From Bacteroidota bacterium (GTDB lineage Bacteria > Bacteroidota > Bacteroidia > Chitinophagales > LD1): 5,156 nt of DNA. The stretch's first letter is position 1. Every line of letters begins with the position of its first letter. Under the pieces are notes generated by a model, which made no database searches, was not told where the DNA came from, and saw only the letters and a list, made by a program, of their open reading frames with translations. The DNA is taken from the NCBI GenBank assembly GCA_018267355.1, contig JAFDYP010000302.1:1-5156 (forward strand), given 5' to 3'. Below, piece by piece: positions 1-5,015 of this stretch. Made by a program: the position numbers and the translations under genes.

Positions 1-12
1 GATTGTTGACAT
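1..12 (-). CDS. tsf: Elongation factor Ts, first four codons only (cut by window edge)
   Basis: Reading the minus strand from position 12 gives ATG TCA ACA ATC, that is Met-Ser-Thr-Ile, running off the window. EF-Ts proteins of Bacteroidota commonly begin Met-(Ser/Ala)-Thr-Ile, and tsf is the usual gene directly after rpsB, so position and start both fit. EF-Ts is the cytoplasmic guanine-nucleotide exchange factor that recharges EF-Tu. Only four residues are visible, so the call rests mainly on synteny. The 144-bp gap to rpsB is long for this pair and contains a terminator-like hairpin, so tsf may be partly uncoupled from the genes before it. Confidence 0.6.
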
Positions 13-90
13 TTTGATTATCCTTTTATTGTTGGTTTTAAAATAAGAGTCCTGTTACTGTTTGCCGGATTTTCAGGTCACCGGCTGTTC

Positions 91-130
91 CTTAAAAAGA
101 CTTGCCAAGATGCAGGGCAACTTGGCAAGT
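91..130 (-). terminator. Rho-independent terminator or attenuator between rpsB and tsf
   Basis: On the minus strand a 10-bp perfect stem (121-130 with 100-109) is followed at once by TCTTTTT (100-94). Inside the stem, after an A/A mismatch, TGC (111-113) can pair with GCA (117-119) around an AGG loop, which makes the hairpin longer still. There is no T-run on the plus-strand side, so it should act on transcripts coming from rpsB. It begins about 27 bp past the rpsB stop codon. It could end the rplM-rpsI-rpsB transcript or only reduce read-through into tsf. Confidence 0.7.
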
Positions 131-156
131 AATATCAGCAGACGATTAAGTCGATA

Positions 157-1050
157 TTATCTTTTAGGTCCGCCTGCACCGCCACGGTTTCCACCGCCCG
201 GGCCACCGCCTATACGGCTACGGCCAGAGCCGCCGCCGCTACCAGACCTGCCACGACCACGGCCGCCTTCTTTCTTGTCGCCGGCAGCCTCATCGAGACC
301 AGCTACGCGATCGAAGTTGTCAGCATTGTTGTCTTCTTCTTCTGATTCATCTTTGCCATCTGTAGCGCGCTCTGCGAGGCCCTCAGCGATAGCATCGGCT
401 ATGAAGTTGGTCAGGATATAGATAGACTTAGATGCGTCATCATTGCCCGGGATAGCAAAATCTACCTTAGTAGGGTCAGAGTTTGTATCTACTATACCAA
501 AGGTATTGATGTTCAGGCGCTGAGCTTCCTTCAGAGCGATGTGCTCATGCGTGATGTCTACCAGGAATACAGCCGAAGGGGCACGATTCATAGCAGCGAT
601 ACCACCCAGTACGCGCTCCATCTTCTCTTTCTCACGGCTCAGTACGAGCTTTTCTTTCTTGGTTACGCTTTCCAGGGTACCGTCAGCGAGCATTTTCTCG
701 ATGCTTTGCATCTTCTTTACGCTCTTGCGGATAGTAGGGAAGTTGGTCAGCATACCACCCAGCCACCTGTCAGTGACGTAAGGCATATTCACACGTGTAG
801 CCGCTTCTTTTACTACTTCTTTAGCTTGCTTCTTGGTAGCTACGAAGAGGATCTTCTTGCCGGCCTTAGCCATAGCCTTGACAGCAGCAGCAGCCTCGTC
901 GAGCTTATCTATAGTACGATTCAGGTCTATGATGTGGATGCCTTTCTTCTCGGCGAAGATGTATGGAAGCATCTTTGGATTCCACTTCCTGCGGAGGTGA
1001 CCGAAGTGTACACCTGCGTCGAGCAGTTCCTGATGAGATATTTTAGCCAT
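157..1050 (-). CDS. rpsB: 30S ribosomal protein S2 (uS2) with acidic plus Gly/Arg-rich C-terminal tail
   Basis: S2 is a small-subunit protein on the platform/head side of the 30S particle, near the mRNA exit, and helps recruit S1 and mRNA. The 297-residue product has the S2 core at about residues 1-228: the start MAKISHQELLDAGVHFGH, the WNPKMLPYIF segment near 23-32, DRWLGGMLTNFPTIRKS at 94-110, and FLVDITHEHIALKEAQRLN followed by GIVDTNSDP near 162-193. Beyond the core there is an acidic run (about 231-248, rich in Asp/Glu) and then a Gly/Arg/Ser tail (about 262-297) with RGRGR and GGGxGGG stretches. Most bacterial S2 proteins are about 230-260 residues, so the tail is extra. The ATG start is fixed by the conserved N-terminus. 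It is the third gene of the operon, 45 bp after rpsI. Confidence 0.98.
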   Translation of the reverse strand: MAKISHQELLDAGVHFGHLRRKWNPKMLPYIFAEKKGIHIIDLNRTIDKLDEAAAAVKAMAKAGKKILFVATKKQAKEVVKEAATRVNMPYVTDRWLGGMLTNFPTIRKSVKKMQSIEKMLADGTLESVTKKEKLVLSREKEKMERVLGGIAAMNRAPSAVFLVDITHEHIALKEAQRLNINTFGIVDTNSDPTKVDFAIPGNDDASKSIYILTNFIADAIAEGLAERATDGKDESEEEDNNADNFDRVAGLDEAAGDKKEGGRGRGRSGSGGGSGRSRIGGGPGGGNRGGAGGPKR

Positions 1051-1095
1051 TGTTTTATTTCGATTATAAGTTTTATTAAATCTGTCCCTCTTCGA

Positions 1096-1485
1096 TTAAC
1101 GCTTAGAGAATTGCTCCTGACGACGGGCCTTGCGCAGACCAGTCTTCTTACGCTCTACCTCACGTGCATCACGACGCATGAATTTTTCTTTCTTCAGTGC
1201 CGGGCGTACCTCAGGGTTATCATTCACGAGTGCGCGAGCGATACCCAGTACGATAGCTTCTGCCTGGCCCTTCACGCCACCGCCAAATACATTGACAGTC
1301 ACGTCAAACTTGCCCCATGCATCAGCAGTCTTGAGAGGAGCCTCTACCTTCTGCTGGATGAAATCCAGAGGGAAATAATCCTTATAGTCTTTACCGTTTA
1401 CGGTGATGGTGCCATTGCCGCTGCGCAGTACTACACGTGCTACAGCTGCCTTACGCCTGCCTACAGTTATTTTGTCCTTGCTCAT
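1096..1485 (-). CDS. rpsI: 30S ribosomal protein S9 (uS9)
   Basis: S9 is a head protein of the 30S subunit whose C-terminal tail reaches the P-site tRNA. The 129-residue product has the usual length. It shows the family segments near the N-terminus (VGRRKAAVARV, about 8-18), the GGGVKGQAEAIVLGIARALV block at about 68-87, and the basic end GLRKARRQEQFSKR with the universally conserved terminal Lys-Arg. The ATG at 1485 lies two bases after the rplM stop codon, so the two genes are almost certainly co-transcribed and probably translationally coupled, as rplM-rpsI are in most bacteria. Nothing in the protein looks unusual. Confidence 0.98.
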   Translation of the reverse strand: MSKDKITVGRRKAAVARVVLRSGNGTITVNGKDYKDYFPLDFIQQKVEAPLKTADAWGKFDVTVNVFGGGVKGQAEAIVLGIARALVNDNPEVRPALKKEKFMRRDAREVERKKTGLRKARRQEQFSKR

Positions 1486-1487
1486 GA

Positions 1488-1925
1488 TTATAGATCTTTA
1501 GGTTTTTGGGCAGTGTGCGGGTGCGCAGCCTCTGCATACACAAATAGTTTCTTATACTGCTGGCGTCCGAGGGAGTTCTTTGGCAGCATACCCTTCACAG
1601 CCAGCTCTATGAGCTCGTTAGGGTTTTTCTGGATGATCTCCTTTGGAGAGCGGTGGCGCTGACCACCCGGGTGACCGGTGTAGTGGTCGCGGTCACTTAC
1701 GTTCATCTTATTGCCCGTCAGCCTTACTTTGCCGCTGTTGATCACGATCACGTAGTCACCGCGGTCAGCATTTGGAGTGAAGGTTGGCTTGTGCTTGCCC
1801 CTGAGGACAGAGGCTATCTTCGTAGCCATACGGCCGAGGGTCTTGCCCTCAGCGTCTACTATGTACCACTCGCGCTTTACGTCGCTGGCAGACAGAGATT
1901 TGGTTTTGTAACTTAATGCGTCCAC
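1488..1925 (-). CDS. rplM: 50S ribosomal protein L13 (uL13), GTG start
   Basis: L13 is an early-assembly protein of the 50S subunit that binds 23S rRNA. The 145-residue product carries the family landmarks: REWYIVDAEGKTLGRMAT (about 18-35), LRGKHKPTFTP followed by a GDYVIVIN block (about 41-63), the HYTGHPGG segment (about 82-89) and VKGMLPKNSLGRQQYKKLFVYAEAAHPHTAQKP near the end. The start is a GTG; I keep it because Bacteroidota L13 proteins typically begin Met-Asp-x-Leu-Ser-Tyr-Lys-Thr, which this start gives exactly. No Shine-Dalgarno sequence is visible; the leader is short and A-rich, as is common in this phylum. First gene of the rplM-rpsI-rpsB transcript. Confidence 0.97.
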   Translation of the reverse strand: MDALSYKTKSLSASDVKREWYIVDAEGKTLGRMATKIASVLRGKHKPTFTPNADRGDYVIVINSGKVRLTGNKMNVSDRDHYTGHPGGQRHRSPKEIIQKNPNELIELAVKGMLPKNSLGRQQYKKLFVYAEAAHPHTAQKPKDL

Positions 1926-1962
1926 TTGTTATTGTGTTTTTTGTCTTTTTCTAAAAGGACTG

Positions 1963-1994
1963 CAAAAGTACAGTTTAGCTGTGGATATTCCAAG
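1963..1994 (-). promoter_or_regulatory. Bacteroidetes-type promoter of rplM-rpsI-rpsB
   Basis: On the minus strand the sequence TACTTTTG (1970 to 1963) matches the -7 consensus TAnnTTTG fully. Twenty bp upstream is CTTG (1994 to 1991), one base off the -33 consensus TTTG. Transcription should begin near 1956-1959, leaving an A-rich leader of roughly 30 nt before the GTG of rplM. A palindromic AT tract at 2006-2015 lies just upstream of the -33 box, where an UP-like element would be. The leader is too short for a large autoregulatory RNA structure. Confidence 0.7.
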
Positions 1995-2137
1995 GTATTT
2001 GCAACTAAAATTTTATAACACCTTTACAAGTGGTTGAAAATCATGGCTTGGACGGGCGTCTAAAAAAGTGTTGTCCTCAATTCATATCTCAAACTTGGCA
2101 CGGATTTAACACTATATCCAGTATAAATACAAGTGCT

Positions 2138-2533
2138 ATGAACTACTATATAGAAGACTACGAGTATGAGAAGCACGACCTGCTCGTAGAGGAGGGAGAC
2201 AAGACCCAACGGACCGGTACCTGGCTGGATATGCCGGAGCTCGTCTTCGGTGCAGATAATGAGGTAAAGGCTGGCTATGCGCTCTCGATCACAAACGGGG
2301 AGCAGACCATCATCACATTCTACAATGACCTCTACCTGAAGGCCAAAGACGGCCACAAGCTGAGTGCAGAGGAGATCATGATCTTTATGGTGCTGCTCAT
2401 GAGTGAGACTACTATCGCTGCCTCAGACTACCTGGGCAAGAACTTTGAGAAAGGGGAGTTTCCTGATCCGCCGGCGGTGGCCCCGGCAGATATCCTCTAC
2501 TTTGTAGTAGGCCAGATGAACCGCCGCAACTAG
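2138..2533 (+). CDS. Hypothetical protein, 131 residues, family not recognised
   Basis: I do not recognise this protein. The ATG at 2138 gives 131 residues beginning MNYYIEDYEYEKHD. The frame is open further up to a GTG at 2030, but those 36 residues look like translated spacer, so I prefer the ATG. The N-terminal part is acidic and rich in Tyr, Asp and Glu. The segment at about 43-68 (VKAGYALSITNGEQTIITFYNDLYLK) looks like beta strands. A hydrophobic, probably helical stretch covers about 76-96 (LSAEEIMIFMVLLMSETTIAA); Glu 78-79 and Glu90 make a membrane span uncertain. Pro-rich residues at 109-117 precede a final short helix. No signal peptide is seen. No strong promoter is visible upstream. 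Its stop codon overlaps that of the convergent pentapeptide gene. Even codon structure across the whole frame supports a real gene. Confidence 0.75.
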   Translation: MNYYIEDYEYEKHDLLVEEGDKTQRTGTWLDMPELVFGADNEVKAGYALSITNGEQTIITFYNDLYLKAKDGHKLSAEEIMIFMVLLMSETTIAASDYLGKNFEKGEFPDPPAVAPADILYFVVGQMNRRN

Positions 2534-3123
2534 TCTATGATGATCCCCAGGCTATCCAGTAGCGCTGTAGCCTCCGGCAGGCTAAACTTTGCGCCCTTGA
2601 GCTTCGTTCCCTGTATATCTATCTGATAGTTTTGCGCACCGCATAGATCTGCGCCACTGAGATCAGTACCTGAGAATCGCGCCCCCTCCAGATCGCAGCC
2701 CTTCAGCTCGGCCTCCTGCATATGGCATTCGGAGAAATCGACTTCTTTGGCTACGCACCTGGTAAACTTTGCCTTCTTGAGGTTCATCCCAAAGAAACTA
2801 CTGTAGCTGATATTAGTGTCCGCGCAGGATATGGTAAAGGCATGCCGCGCAAAGGGAATGCGGATGTCAAACCAGAGTATACCGATCGCCTTGCATCCGT
2901 TTAGTTTTATCTGAGAGAAGGTGCTACCCTTCACCTGCACCATACTCAGGTCACACTTGTCAAAAGTGCAGTCCTCAAAAGTACATGCATTAAAAATGGT
3001 CTTGGTAAAAGTGCAGGAGACAAAAGTACAGTTGGAAAAGGTCTTGCCCGACAGCCGCTTCTCAGAATAGTCTACCTTCTCAAACGTAACATCCTGAAAA
3101 TCCTCCCCATGAAACCCAGTCAT
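2530..3123 (-). CDS. Qnr-like pentapeptide-repeat protein
   Basis: The 197-residue product is a pentapeptide-repeat protein, expected to fold as a right-handed quadrilateral beta-helix. Repeats with central Phe/Leu run from about 25 to 77 (for example NCTFVSCTFTKTIF and CTFEDCTFDKCDL) and from about 100 to 180 (DTNISYSSF, KKAKFTRC, AEVDFSE-like, CDLEGARFSGTDLSGADL). Between them an irregular segment with Trp and Pro (about 79-98) interrupts the coil. The end, about 181-197 (SLPEATALLDSLGIIID), resembles the C-terminal dimerisation helix of Qnr proteins, which end in a similar ALLxxLGI pattern. Eleven cysteines fill repeat positions. Qnr/MfpA proteins mimic DNA and protect DNA gyrase; whether this one does is inference, since related uncharacterised proteins are common in Bacteroidota. 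It lies 80 bp after the Fe-S gene on the same strand, with no promoter of its own that I can see. Confidence 0.9.
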   Translation of the reverse strand: MTGFHGEDFQDVTFEKVDYSEKRLSGKTFSNCTFVSCTFTKTIFNACTFEDCTFDKCDLSMVQVKGSTFSQIKLNGCKAIGILWFDIRIPFARHAFTISCADTNISYSSFFGMNLKKAKFTRCVAKEVDFSECHMQEAELKGCDLEGARFSGTDLSGADLCGAQNYQIDIQGTKLKGAKFSLPEATALLDSLGIIID

Positions 3124-3142
3124 TAAAAGGTCTTTTGTATTA

Positions 3143-3195
3143 ATTCTGAGTTATTCAAGGCATTCTGAAAATTCTGATCAAGATGCTGATTCTGA
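3143..3195. repeat. Four direct copies of ATTCTGA in the spacer before the pentapeptide gene
   Basis: Exact copies of the heptamer ATTCTGA on the plus strand start at 3143, 3162, 3171 and 3189. The start-to-start distances are 19, 9 and 18, close to multiples of 9. They fill most of the 80-bp gap between the Fe-S gene stop and the start codon of the pentapeptide gene, so on the transcribed strand they read TCAGAAT in the 5' region of that gene. They could be binding sites for a regulator, or part of the mRNA leader, or a decayed short tandem repeat. Confidence 0.55.
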
Positions 3196-3203
3196 TAAAG
3201 GAA

Positions 3204-3530
3204 CTATACAGCAAAGCTCTCCCCGCACGCGCAGGTACGGGTAGCATTGGGATTTTTAAACTCAAAGCCCTTGCCATTCAGGCCATCTGAGTACTCCAGT
3301 GTAGTATTGCACACATAGAGGAAGGAGCGCAGGTCAGTCACCAGTTTGATACCCTTATCTTCAAACACCTGGTCATCAGACTGGATCTTGTCATCAAAAT
3401 CCATTTTGTATGACAGCCCTGAGCACCCACCACCCAGCACGCTCACGCGTACGAAGTGCTCCGGAGTCATATGCTCCTCCTGCATGATGGTTTTGATCTT
3501 GGTGCTGGCATTGTCTGATACGAAAAGCAT
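3204..3530 (-). CDS. A-type iron-sulfur cluster assembly protein (IscA/ErpA/SufA/HesB family)
   Basis: A-type proteins carry Fe-S clusters from the scaffold to client apoproteins in the cytoplasm. The 108-residue product is of normal length and has the three family cysteines: Cys36 in GGGCSGLSY, and Cys100 and Cys102 in TCACGESF near the C-terminus. The LNGKGFEFKNPNA segment (about 84-96) is also typical. A fourth cysteine, Cys74 in LYVCNTTLEYSDG, lies where many relatives have Asp and is not a known ligand. The ATG at 3528-3530 fits the usual short N-terminus. I give no symbol because IscA, ErpA and SufA cannot be separated from this sequence alone, and no suf or isc partner gene lies in the window. 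It is transcribed away from the epimerase gene and may read into the pentapeptide gene. Confidence 0.93.
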   Translation of the reverse strand: MLFVSDNASTKIKTIMQEEHMTPEHFVRVSVLGGGCSGLSYKMDFDDKIQSDDQVFEDKGIKLVTDLRSFLYVCNTTLEYSDGLNGKGFEFKNPNATRTCACGESFAV

Positions 3531-3551
3531 ACTGGTCTCGATTTATGGTTA

Positions 3552-3582
3552 CAAAGTTACGGCAAATTTGTTGATTTGCACC
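3552..3582 (-). promoter_or_regulatory. Probable promoter of the Fe-S assembly gene
   Basis: On the minus strand TAACTTTG (3559 to 3552) matches the Bacteroidetes -7 consensus TAnnTTTG fully. At the expected -33 distance the match to TTTG is poor (GGTG, two bases off). Transcription would begin near 3545-3548, about 15-20 nt before the ATG. The weak -33 box and the inverted repeat lying between the two boxes suggest a promoter that depends on, or is controlled by, a bound regulator; that part is inference. Confidence 0.5.
3562..3579. promoter_or_regulatory. Inverted repeat GCAAAT-N6-ATTTGC, candidate operator
   Basis: A perfect 6-bp dyad (3562-3567 and 3574-3579) with a 6-bp spacer lies in the divergent spacer between the Fe-S gene and the epimerase gene. 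It sits between the -7 box and the -33 position of the probable Fe-S gene promoter, where a repressor or a spacer-distorting activator would act. The regulator is not known; the AT-rich core means chance occurrence is possible. Confidence 0.4.
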
Positions 3583-3656
3583 TGCCCGCCGGTTTCAGCG
3601 GCGATAGCAGCTTATTAGACGGACAGGCCGTCATTACATTTCAAAACCTCCTCTCC

Positions 3657-4058
3657 ATGCACAAGATAGAGCACATAGGCATAGCCGTCAGGGATATAGT
3701 GAGCGCCAATGAGACCTACGCCCGGCTCCTGGGCACGCCGCACTACAAGACCGAAAGGGTAGAGAGCGAGGCGGTAGAGACCTCTTTCTTCCGCATAGGC
3801 GAGTCTAAGATCGAGCTGCTGCAGGCCACCGGCCCGGATAGCGCCATAGCCAAGTCTATAGAGAAGAGGGGAGAGGGTATCCACCATATCGCCTTTGCTG
3901 TAGAGGATATCGAGGCCGAGATCAAGAGGCTCAAGGGCGAGGGCTTCACACCGATCAGCGCAGCGCCCAAGCAGGGTGCTGATGGTAAACTGGTCTTTTT
4001 CTTTCACCCCAAAAGCGCCAATGGTGTGCTCATAGAGCTCTGCCAGGATATCCGCTAG
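3657..4058 (+). CDS. mce: Methylmalonyl-CoA epimerase
   Basis: The enzyme interconverts (R)- and (S)-methylmalonyl-CoA, linking propionyl-CoA carboxylation to methylmalonyl-CoA mutase and succinyl-CoA. The 133-residue protein is a two-module vicinal-oxygen-chelate fold. The first module opens with IEHIGIAVRDI (His6) and has SKIELLQATGPDS (Glu53 near the metal site). The second opens with EGIHHIAFAVEDIEAEI (His77) and ends in ANGVLIELCQ (Glu127). These are the expected metal ligands of the family. The ATG at 3657 is chosen because relatives start Met-x-Lys-Ile-Glu-His-Ile-Gly; the frame is open back to 3576 but those 27 residues are unlike the family. A near-consensus -7 box (TACATTTC, 3635-3642) precedes it without a clear -33 box. 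The next gene begins 6 bp after its stop. Confidence 0.95.
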   Translation: MHKIEHIGIAVRDIVSANETYARLLGTPHYKTERVESEAVETSFFRIGESKIELLQATGPDSAIAKSIEKRGEGIHHIAFAVEDIEAEIKRLKGEGFTPISAAPKQGADGKLVFFFHPKSANGVLIELCQDIR

Positions 4059-4064
4059 TACATC

Positions 4065-4772
4065 ATGCCAGATACCCCATCCCGATACAAGCATCTTTTC
4101 TTTGACCTCGACCACACGCTGTGGGACTTTGAGGCCAACTCGCGCGCTACGCTCTCAGAGCTTTTTGACGAGCTGGGCCTGCACGGACGCGGCATCCCGT
4201 CCTTTGAGGTATTTCACGAGACCTACCTGCCTATCAACTCTCAGTACTGGGCCCGCTATCACCACAAGCTATTGTCCAAAGACGAGCTGCGCGTAGGCCG
4301 CTTCCTGGAAACATTGCGCCGCTTCCGGGTAGACGATGAGGTGCTGGCCGAGACCATGGCGCAGCAATACCTGGACCGCTCGCCGTACAAGACGGCTATC
4401 TTTCCCGATGCGCTGGAGGTACTGGACTATCTCGCTAAAAAATACACCCTGCATATCATCACCAATGGCTTCTCAGAGGTGCAGGACATCAAGATCCGCG
4501 AGAGCAGGCTGGAGGTCTACTTCCGCCATGTCTTCGTATCAGAGCGCGTAGGCCACCAGAAGCCGGAGCGGGAGATCTTCCTTCACGCCATGGAGGTCAC
4601 GGGAGGCACACCGGCGGACTCCCTCATGATAGGTGACAATATGGCCACCGATATCATGGGTGCCAAGGCCGCCGGCATGGACCAGGTCTTCTTCAACCCA
4701 CTGGGAAAAAAGACGCGCGACAAAGCCACCTACGAGATAGCCGCGCTCAGCGAGCTTAAAAATTTCCTGTGA
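4065..4772 (+). CDS. HAD-superfamily 5'-nucleotidase, YjjG type (noncanonical pyrimidine nucleotidase)
   Basis: The 235-residue protein is a class-I HAD hydrolase with a helical cap. Motif I is HLFFDLDHTLWDF, with nucleophile Asp14 and acid/base Asp16; motif II is ITNGF with Thr133-Asn134; motif III is GHQKPEREIF with Lys166; motif IV is IGDNMATDIMGA with Asp191 and Asp196. The DHTLWDF form of motif I, the overall length and the cap sequence between about 20 and 115 match the YjjG family, which dephosphorylates noncanonical pyrimidine nucleoside monophosphates and so keeps mutagenic nucleotides out of DNA. The exact substrate here is inferred. The ATG lies 6 bp after the epimerase stop codon, so the two genes are probably co-transcribed, although no shared pathway is evident. 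Confidence 0.92.
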   Translation: MPDTPSRYKHLFFDLDHTLWDFEANSRATLSELFDELGLHGRGIPSFEVFHETYLPINSQYWARYHHKLLSKDELRVGRFLETLRRFRVDDEVLAETMAQQYLDRSPYKTAIFPDALEVLDYLAKKYTLHIITNGFSEVQDIKIRESRLEVYFRHVFVSERVGHQKPEREIFLHAMEVTGGTPADSLMIGDNMATDIMGAKAAGMDQVFFNPLGKKTRDKATYEIAALSELKNFL

Positions 4773-4781
4773 CCAAAGCCG

Positions 4782-4798
4782 CGCTGTCACAGCGTTTC
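4782..4798 (+). terminator. Weak hairpin behind the nucleotidase gene
   Basis: CGCTG (4782-4786) and CAGCG (4790-4794) form a 5-bp stem around a TCA loop, followed only by TTTC. It is placed 10 bp after the stop codon of the nucleotidase gene, where a terminator is expected, but the stem is short and the T-run poor, so this is a tentative call. Confidence 0.25.
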
Positions 4799-4841
4799 AG
4801 GCAGGGGGCTATGCATTTATTTTTCAAATAATTAATGCCCG

Positions 4842-4873
4842 TTTGTGAAATTTCGCGGACTCTCCTATATTTG
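4842..4873 (+). promoter_or_regulatory. Perfect Bacteroidetes-type promoter of the serine tRNA gene
   Basis: TTTG (4842-4845), a 20-bp spacer, and TATATTTG (4866-4873) match the -33/-7 consensus TTTG-N19-21-TAnnTTTG at every defined base. The expected start of transcription, about 4877-4880, coincides with the first base of the mature tRNA at 4879, so the precursor would have almost no 5' leader. Confidence 0.85.
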
Positions 4874-4878
4874 ACCCC

Positions 4879-4966
4879 GGAGGAATGGCAGAGTGGTTGA
4901 TTGCAACTGTCTTGAAAACAGTCGTAGGTGATGAGCCTACCCGGGGTTCGAATCCCTGTTCCTCCG
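4879..4966 (+). tRNA. tRNA-Ser (anticodon UGA)
   Basis: An 88-nt tRNA of the serine class. The acceptor stem pairs GGAGGAA (4879-4885) with TTCCTCC (4959-4965), with G4966 as the discriminator base expected for serine. The anticodon stem ACTGT/ACAGT (4906-4910 and 4918-4922) encloses the loop CTTGAAA with anticodon TGA at 4913-4915. A long variable arm follows (about 4923-4941, with GTAGG pairing with CCTAC). The T stem (4942-4946 with 4954-4958) encloses TTCGAAT. The 3' CCA is not encoded (CCG follows), so it must be added by nucleotidyltransferase. It reads UCA and, by wobble, other UCN serine codons. It has its own promoter and terminator. Confidence 0.98.
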
Positions 4967-4971
4967 CCGGC

Positions 4972-5000
4972 AAAAGGCTCCGATCTTCGGAGCCTTTTTT
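4972..5000 (+). terminator. Rho-independent terminator of the tRNA-Ser gene
   Basis: GGCTCCGA (4976-4983) pairs fully with TCGGAGCC (4987-4994) around a TCT loop, followed by six T (4995-5000). The A-run at 4972-4975 can pair with the first Ts and extend the stem. It begins 5 nt after the tRNA. The A/T symmetry means it may also stop transcription entering from the right on the other strand. Confidence 0.92.
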
Positions 5001-5015
5001 AGTTTGTGTTTTATT

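Noticed and set aside
62..421. Proline-rich plus-strand frame over the end of rpsB
   Set aside because: The prolines come from reading the Gly/Arg tail of S2 in antisense; it also runs through the terminator hairpin.
541..1662. Long open frame on the plus strand opposite rpsB, rpsI and rplM (373 codons)
   Set aside because: It runs antisense across three conserved ribosomal protein genes and their spacers; the predicted protein has no family features and the frame is a by-product of the biased codon use of the real genes.
1926..1962. Autoregulatory ribosomal-protein leader RNA before rplM
   Set aside because: The predicted leader is only about 30 nt, A-rich, and shows no stable stem.
2006..2015. 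Palindrome TAAAATTTTA as a protein-binding site
   Set aside because: A pure AT palindrome of this size is common by chance; at most it acts as an UP-like element for the rplM promoter.
2095..2127. TTGGCA and TATAAA as a promoter of the hypothetical gene
   Set aside because: The spacing (21 bp) is wrong for a sigma-70 type promoter, and neither box fits the Bacteroidetes consensus.
3615..4115. Minus-strand frame opposite the epimerase gene
   Set aside because: The plus-strand frame encodes a clear epimerase with all metal ligands; the antisense frame has no recognisable features.
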